The notes under the pieces are model-generated. The model was not told the DNA's origin. It saw only the letters and a list, made by a program, of their open reading frames with translations, and made no database searches. The translations under genes were made by a program, and so were the position numbers. From Methylophaga sp. (lineage in GTDB: Bacteria; Pseudomonadota; Gammaproteobacteria; Nitrosococcales; Methylophagaceae), in the NCBI RefSeq assembly GCF_030651745.1, contig NZ_JAUSCC010000087.1:1-9427 (forward strand): a stretch of 9,427 bases of DNA. Direction: 5' to 3'. Of this stretch, positions 6,849 through 9,427 are shown piece after piece (position 1 is the stretch's first letter; each line of letters starts with the position of its first letter).

Positions 6849-6874
6849 AATCAATGGGGTCAGAGTATTTGATT
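6849..6874 (+). repeat. REP-like palindrome R5 at the right island edge
   Basis: AATCAA (6849-6854) and TTGATT (6869-6874) are complementary arms around TGGGGTCAGAGTAT. It has the same arms and core as R2 and R3. The lysS-end copy starts 2 nt after its right arm. Confidence 0.7.
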
Positions 6875-6876
6875 TT

Positions 6877-6915
6877 GAGATGTTTTGCTGTTCCCACATA
6901 TGAGGCCTGAGTAAA
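6877..6915 (+). repeat. lysS: lysS 3'-end direct repeat, right copy (attR-like)
   Basis: The stretch encodes [11 protein letters not shown] and a TAA in the lysS frame, directly preceded by an in-frame TGA, so it is a stranded lysS tail and not an expressed gene. It differs from the functional tail at 6893, 6896 and 6903 only, all silent. In an integration model this is the original lysS end of the host, displaced by the insertion, and it is still followed by a strong terminator. Confidence 0.85.
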
Positions 6916-6921
6916 TCTATC

Positions 6922-6997
6922 ACCGTCATTCCCGAAGGCTGGACAAAAGCGCCGAGCACGTTGAACAGCCGAAGGCTGAGCGAAGCGAATAATCCAG
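6922..6997. repeat. Degenerate interspersed repeat with internal duplication
   Basis: CACCGTCATTCCCGAAGG at the left and GCGAATAATCCAGA at the right resemble the two ends of the widespread proteobacterial repeat CCGTCATTCCCG...GGGAATCCAGA, but with an insertion in the middle. CCGAAGGCTG occurs twice (about 6932-6941 and 6969-6978), and CAGCC-GAA-GGCTG at 6966-6978 forms a hairpin. No gene is seen here. Confidence 0.45.
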
Positions 6998-7024
6998 AAA
7001 AACGGGCTTAAAGGCCCGTTTTTT
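6998..7024 (+). terminator. Strong intrinsic terminator, probably the original lysS terminator
   Basis: AAAAACGGGC (6998-7007) pairs with GCCCGTTTTT (7014-7023) around a 6-nt loop, and the right arm runs into a T tract ending at 7024. It lies about 80 bp after the stranded lysS tail, so it most likely ended prfB-lysS transcription before the insertion. It now shields the downstream gene. Confidence 0.85.
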
Positions 7025-7060
7025 ATGTGACATAGCAAGTGAAGTCGAGACATTTTTATC

Positions 7061-7089
7061 TTGTTACTTATTTCATTCCCAGCTATGGT
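7061..7089 (+). promoter_or_regulatory. Candidate promoter for the GGDEF-EAL gene
   Basis: TTGTTA at 7061-7066 and TATGGT at 7084-7089 are separated by 17 nt; each matches the sigma-70 consensus at 4 of 6 positions. It lies between the terminator and the next gene and would give a leader of about 110 nt. The rest of 7025-7207 shows nothing else convincing. Confidence 0.3.
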
Positions 7090-7207
7090 TAATCAAAACC
7101 ACAGGGAAGTTAAGGGTATGCTTAAAAAGCTAAATCAAGTTGAGTGCCCCCTTGAGATACTTGAACGGCATTGGATTCGGATCAAATTGCATTGATGAGT
7201 AGCTTAT

Positions 7208-9427
7208 ATGGCACTTCTGAAAAAAAATTTATGGTCAATTTTTTACTTCTTAACCCTGCTATTTATCCTTTACTTTGTTTTTATCGCTTACGCTCAGTGG
7301 CAAAGAATTTTTACTAATGCAAAAAACTCTCAGGAAAACACTCTCAGGCTGATTGCCAACTCCACACAAGCCCTGTACCAAACTAATGAGATCATGTTGG
7401 ACATCCTCGGGCAGCGTTTTTTAGAAGATACCTCCTACCAAAACAATGAAAACGCCATGGCCATGCTTAATGCAGCCCTTGAAAAAAGCCCTGCAATTAT
7501 TGCTATTGCCCTTGTTGACCCTCAGGGAAACATGCTTTTTGCTACCAATAACCTGGATGTTTCTAATTATCCTAACCTTCTGGAAAAACCCGAAACCCGT
7601 GCTTCATTTTTGGAGGTCATGGCTTCAGACAGGATGATTTTTGGTCGCACCTATTTTTTTGAACCGTTGCAAGACTGGATAGTCCCTATCCGCAAAACGA
7701 TACGTAATCCCGATGGTAGTGTTTACCGTGTTATTACGGCTGCTTTACGCCTGGAAGACTCTTTTGGACACCTGGTCAAAAGCATTGACCAAAGAAATCG
7801 CTATACCACATCGATTGTGCGCGATGATATGTATGCGCAATACAGCGTCAACGACGTATGGTGTAGTTACCCAGTTTATCTAGAGACTCTTCCTGACTGC
7901 CAACAGGATATGATTGAGTCAGCAATAAAGAAAATACATGATGATTCTCTAGACGACTTCTGGCACTCCAACCAACCCATCTCTTTAGTTCATAGCACCG
8001 AAGACGGAAGTAATTTAGCCTCTCTACAATACAACCAGAACTATAAGCTCTGGTTCATTCTTATGACTCGAATGGACGTACTTTGGAAAGATTTTTCAAA
8101 GTCACTAGCCGCCTATTTTTTGGTTCTATTGTCTGTAGAAGGGGTAGTTTATTTTCTCTTCCGCATCATTGCGGCAGCGGAAAGGAGGCGTAACGCCGAC
8201 CTGGTTCATCAAGCCACTCATGACCAACTCACTGGTCTCTTGAATCGGAACTATCTCCAAAACCAATTACAGCAATGGATTCATCCACAAGCAAGCCCAT
8301 TTTCTTTGCTCTATTTGGATTTGGACAATTTCAAAAACATTAACGACAGCTTTGGTCACCACCTCGGAGATGTGCTTTTACAACAACTGGCCCAACGCTT
8401 ACGAAGCGTCACACCTCAAGATGCCGCTCTAATACGACAAGGTGGCGATGAGTTCATTCTGCTCACGCACATTCAGGAAGACAGTGTACTGATGGAGTTG
8501 GCCCAAACACTCATATCAACGGCTGCAAAGCCCTACCAAGTCAACCAAATGCGCTTACATGTCGGTGCGAGTGCGGGTATTGCCAAATATCCTCAACATG
8601 GTGAAACTATCGACGGTTTGTTACGTGCCGCCGATATCGCAATGTACGAATCCAAGCGTTTTAAAAATAGTGCGCATCTATTTCAAGATTCGATGCAAGA
8701 ACACTACCTCCGCAATGTAAATATTGAGCAAGCCCTTCGTGGCGCTATCGACAATCATGAAATTTACATGGTTTATCAACCCCAAATAGCTGTCGATGGT
8801 ACTTTTTACGGTGTCGAGGCATTGGTTCGCTGGAACAGTCCAATTCTCGGAAATGTTACACCAGATGCATTTATACCTGTTGCAGAAGCCTCTGGACAAA
8901 TGCCTGCACTGGGCAGATACATTATTGAAACCACCTTCGCCGACATTAAGCAGATACAGTCCACCCTTGGCTTGACCTTTCAGACTTCTATCAATATTTC
9001 TGCACTGCAACTACTGGAACCTGATTTCGCAACATATTTTATTGAAAAAATGCATCGGGAAAACTTAAGTAATATTTGTACAACACTAGAACTGACTGAA
9101 AGCCTGCTGATTGAAGATATTCAAAGCGTTTTGCCACGATTGAACGCCCTCAAAAGTCAAGGCGTACAGCTTTCTATGGACGACTTTGGCACTGGTTACT
9201 CATCTTTAAGCATGTTGCGCATGCTGCCAATTGATGAGCTTAAAATTGATAAAAGCTTTATGGATGCCGCTTTAACAGATCAAAGCGCTCAACAAATGGT
9301 ACAAAGCATCATCAATATTGGGAAAAATCTTCAAATGGATGTGGTAGCCGAGGGGATTGAAACCCAGGCACAGCTGGAGATGCTGACCAATTTTGGTTGC
9401 GACAGGTTTCAAGGCTACTATTTTGCA
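7208..9427 (+). CDS. Membrane-bound GGDEF-EAL cyclic-di-GMP protein (partial)
   Basis: The reading frame is open from ATG 7208 to the window edge (740 codons) without interruption. An N-terminal membrane helix (about 9-30) and a second (about 298-322) enclose a periplasmic sensor of about 265 residues with Cache-like features (ALVDPQGNMLFATNN; DWIVPIRKTIRNPDGSVYRV). The GGDEF domain follows from about 335, with DLDNFKNINDSFGHHLGD and an intact GGDEF at 412-416; the usual RxxD inhibitory site is absent (PQDA there). The EAL domain begins near 505 with EALVRW (537-542), and has Asn596, Glu628, DDFGTGYSS (658-666), Lys679, Glu715 and Gln735, the full phosphodiesterase set. Both cyclase and phosphodiesterase activity are possible; many such hybrids act mainly as phosphodiesterases. 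A TGA at 7196-7198 is in frame upstream, so the start is well bounded, although the Shine-Dalgarno is weak. Only the last residues are missing. Confidence 0.92.
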   Translation, partial: MALLKKNLWSIFYFLTLLFILYFVFIAYAQWQRIFTNAKNSQENTLRLIANSTQALYQTNEIMLDILGQRFLEDTSYQNNENAMAMLNAALEKSPAIIAIALVDPQGNMLFATNNLDVSNYPNLLEKPETRASFLEVMASDRMIFGRTYFFEPLQDWIVPIRKTIRNPDGSVYRVITAALRLEDSFGHLVKSIDQRNRYTTSIVRDDMYAQYSVNDVWCSYPVYLETLPDCQQDMIESAIKKIHDDSLDDFWHSNQPISLVHSTEDGSNLASLQYNQNYKLWFILMTRMDVLWKDFSKSLAAYFLVLLSVEGVVYFLFRIIAAAERRRNADLVHQATHDQLTGLLNRNYLQNQLQQWIHPQASPFSLLYLDLDNFKNINDSFGHHLGDVLLQQLAQRLRSVTPQDAALIRQGGDEFILLTHIQEDSVLMELAQTLISTAAKPYQVNQMRLHVGASAGIAKYPQHGETIDGLLRAADIAMYESKRFKNSAHLFQDSMQEHYLRNVNIEQALRGAIDNHEIYMVYQPQIAVDGTFYGVEALVRWNSPILGNVTPDAFIPVAEASGQMPALGRYIIETTFADIKQIQSTLGLTFQTSINISALQLLEPDFATYFIEKMHRENLSNICTTLELTESLLIEDIQSVLPRLNALKSQGVQLSMDDFGTGYSSLSMLRMLPIDELKIDKSFMDAALTDQSAQQMVQSIINIGKNLQMDVVAEGIETQAQLEMLTNFGCDRFQGYYFA

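Larger units (their letters stand above)
1597..6915. mobile_element. Genomic island integrated at the lysS 3' end
   Basis: The segment between the two copies of the lysS end is about 5.3 kb (5,280 bp from repeat to repeat). It is visibly richer in A and T than prfB-lysS and holds accessory genes only: a PD-(D/E)xK nuclease protein, a zinc-ribbon protein, a transporter fragment, a REP-associated transposase, a DUF350 protein and a transglutaminase-like protein. No tyrosine or serine integrase, excisionase, relaxase or replication gene is visible, so it is either a decayed remnant, mobilised in trans, or assembled by another route. The right copy of the lysS end begins 2 nt after a REP-like palindrome, which may or may not be coincidence. 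The boundaries are seen directly; the mechanism is inferred. Confidence 0.75.

Noticed and set aside
6841..7053. 70-codon minus-strand frame over the lysS-end copy and terminator
   Set aside because: It runs through repeats and a terminator stem and does not resemble a protein.
7085..7195. 36-codon reading frame beginning MVNQNHREVKGM between the terminator and the GGDEF-EAL gene
   Set aside because: It has no Shine-Dalgarno at suitable spacing, no recognisable family, and ends just before the next gene by chance-compatible distance. Kept only as a note.
7446..7637. 63-codon plus-strand frame inside the sensor domain
   Set aside because: It is in another frame within the continuous GGDEF-EAL gene, whose frame is intact.
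8678..9010. 110-codon minus-strand frame inside the EAL domain region
   Set aside because: The plus strand here encodes clear EAL motifs without interruption.

Overview
The window looks like a gammaproteobacterial chromosome. It opens with the last codons of prfB followed 11 nt later by lysS, a gene order typical of that class, and both products resemble their gammaproteobacterial homologues. I cannot name the genus from this sequence.

Layout. (1) 1-1634: core genes, the prfB 3' end and complete lysS. (2) About 1597-6915: a visibly AT-richer accessory insert. It is bounded by a 39-bp direct repeat of the lysS 3' end: the first copy is the real end of lysS (1597-1635) and the second is a free-standing copy at 6877-6915. 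The two copies differ at three bases, all synonymous in the lysS frame. This is the signature of an element integrated at the 3' end of a housekeeping gene, although no integrase is present. (3) 6916-7207: a probable native lysS terminator, a degenerate repeat and a possible promoter. (4) 7208 to the window edge: a membrane-anchored GGDEF-EAL cyclic-di-GMP protein, open to the end of the window.

The insert reads like a chain of modules, each followed by a REP-like palindrome of one family (outer arms AATCAA / TTGATT around a GGGKCAG core). The modules are: a 623-aa protein with a C-terminal PD-(D/E)xK nuclease domain; a 290-aa zinc-ribbon protein; a minus-strand fragment of an AI-2E-type transporter, cut exactly at a palindrome; a REP-associated tyrosine transposase (RAYT) flanked by inverted copies of the palindrome; and a DUF350 membrane protein translationally coupled to a membrane-anchored transglutaminase-like protein. 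The RAYT is the natural candidate for the enzyme acting on the palindromes.

Functional picture. The nuclease and zinc-ribbon pair is a plausible uncharacterised DNA-targeting or defence cassette; this rests on domain type and island context only. The DUF350 and transglutaminase-like pair is probably an envelope-associated unit of unknown substrate. The most interesting points are the lysS-tail duplication, the palindrome-delimited modular architecture, and the unassigned nuclease pair.
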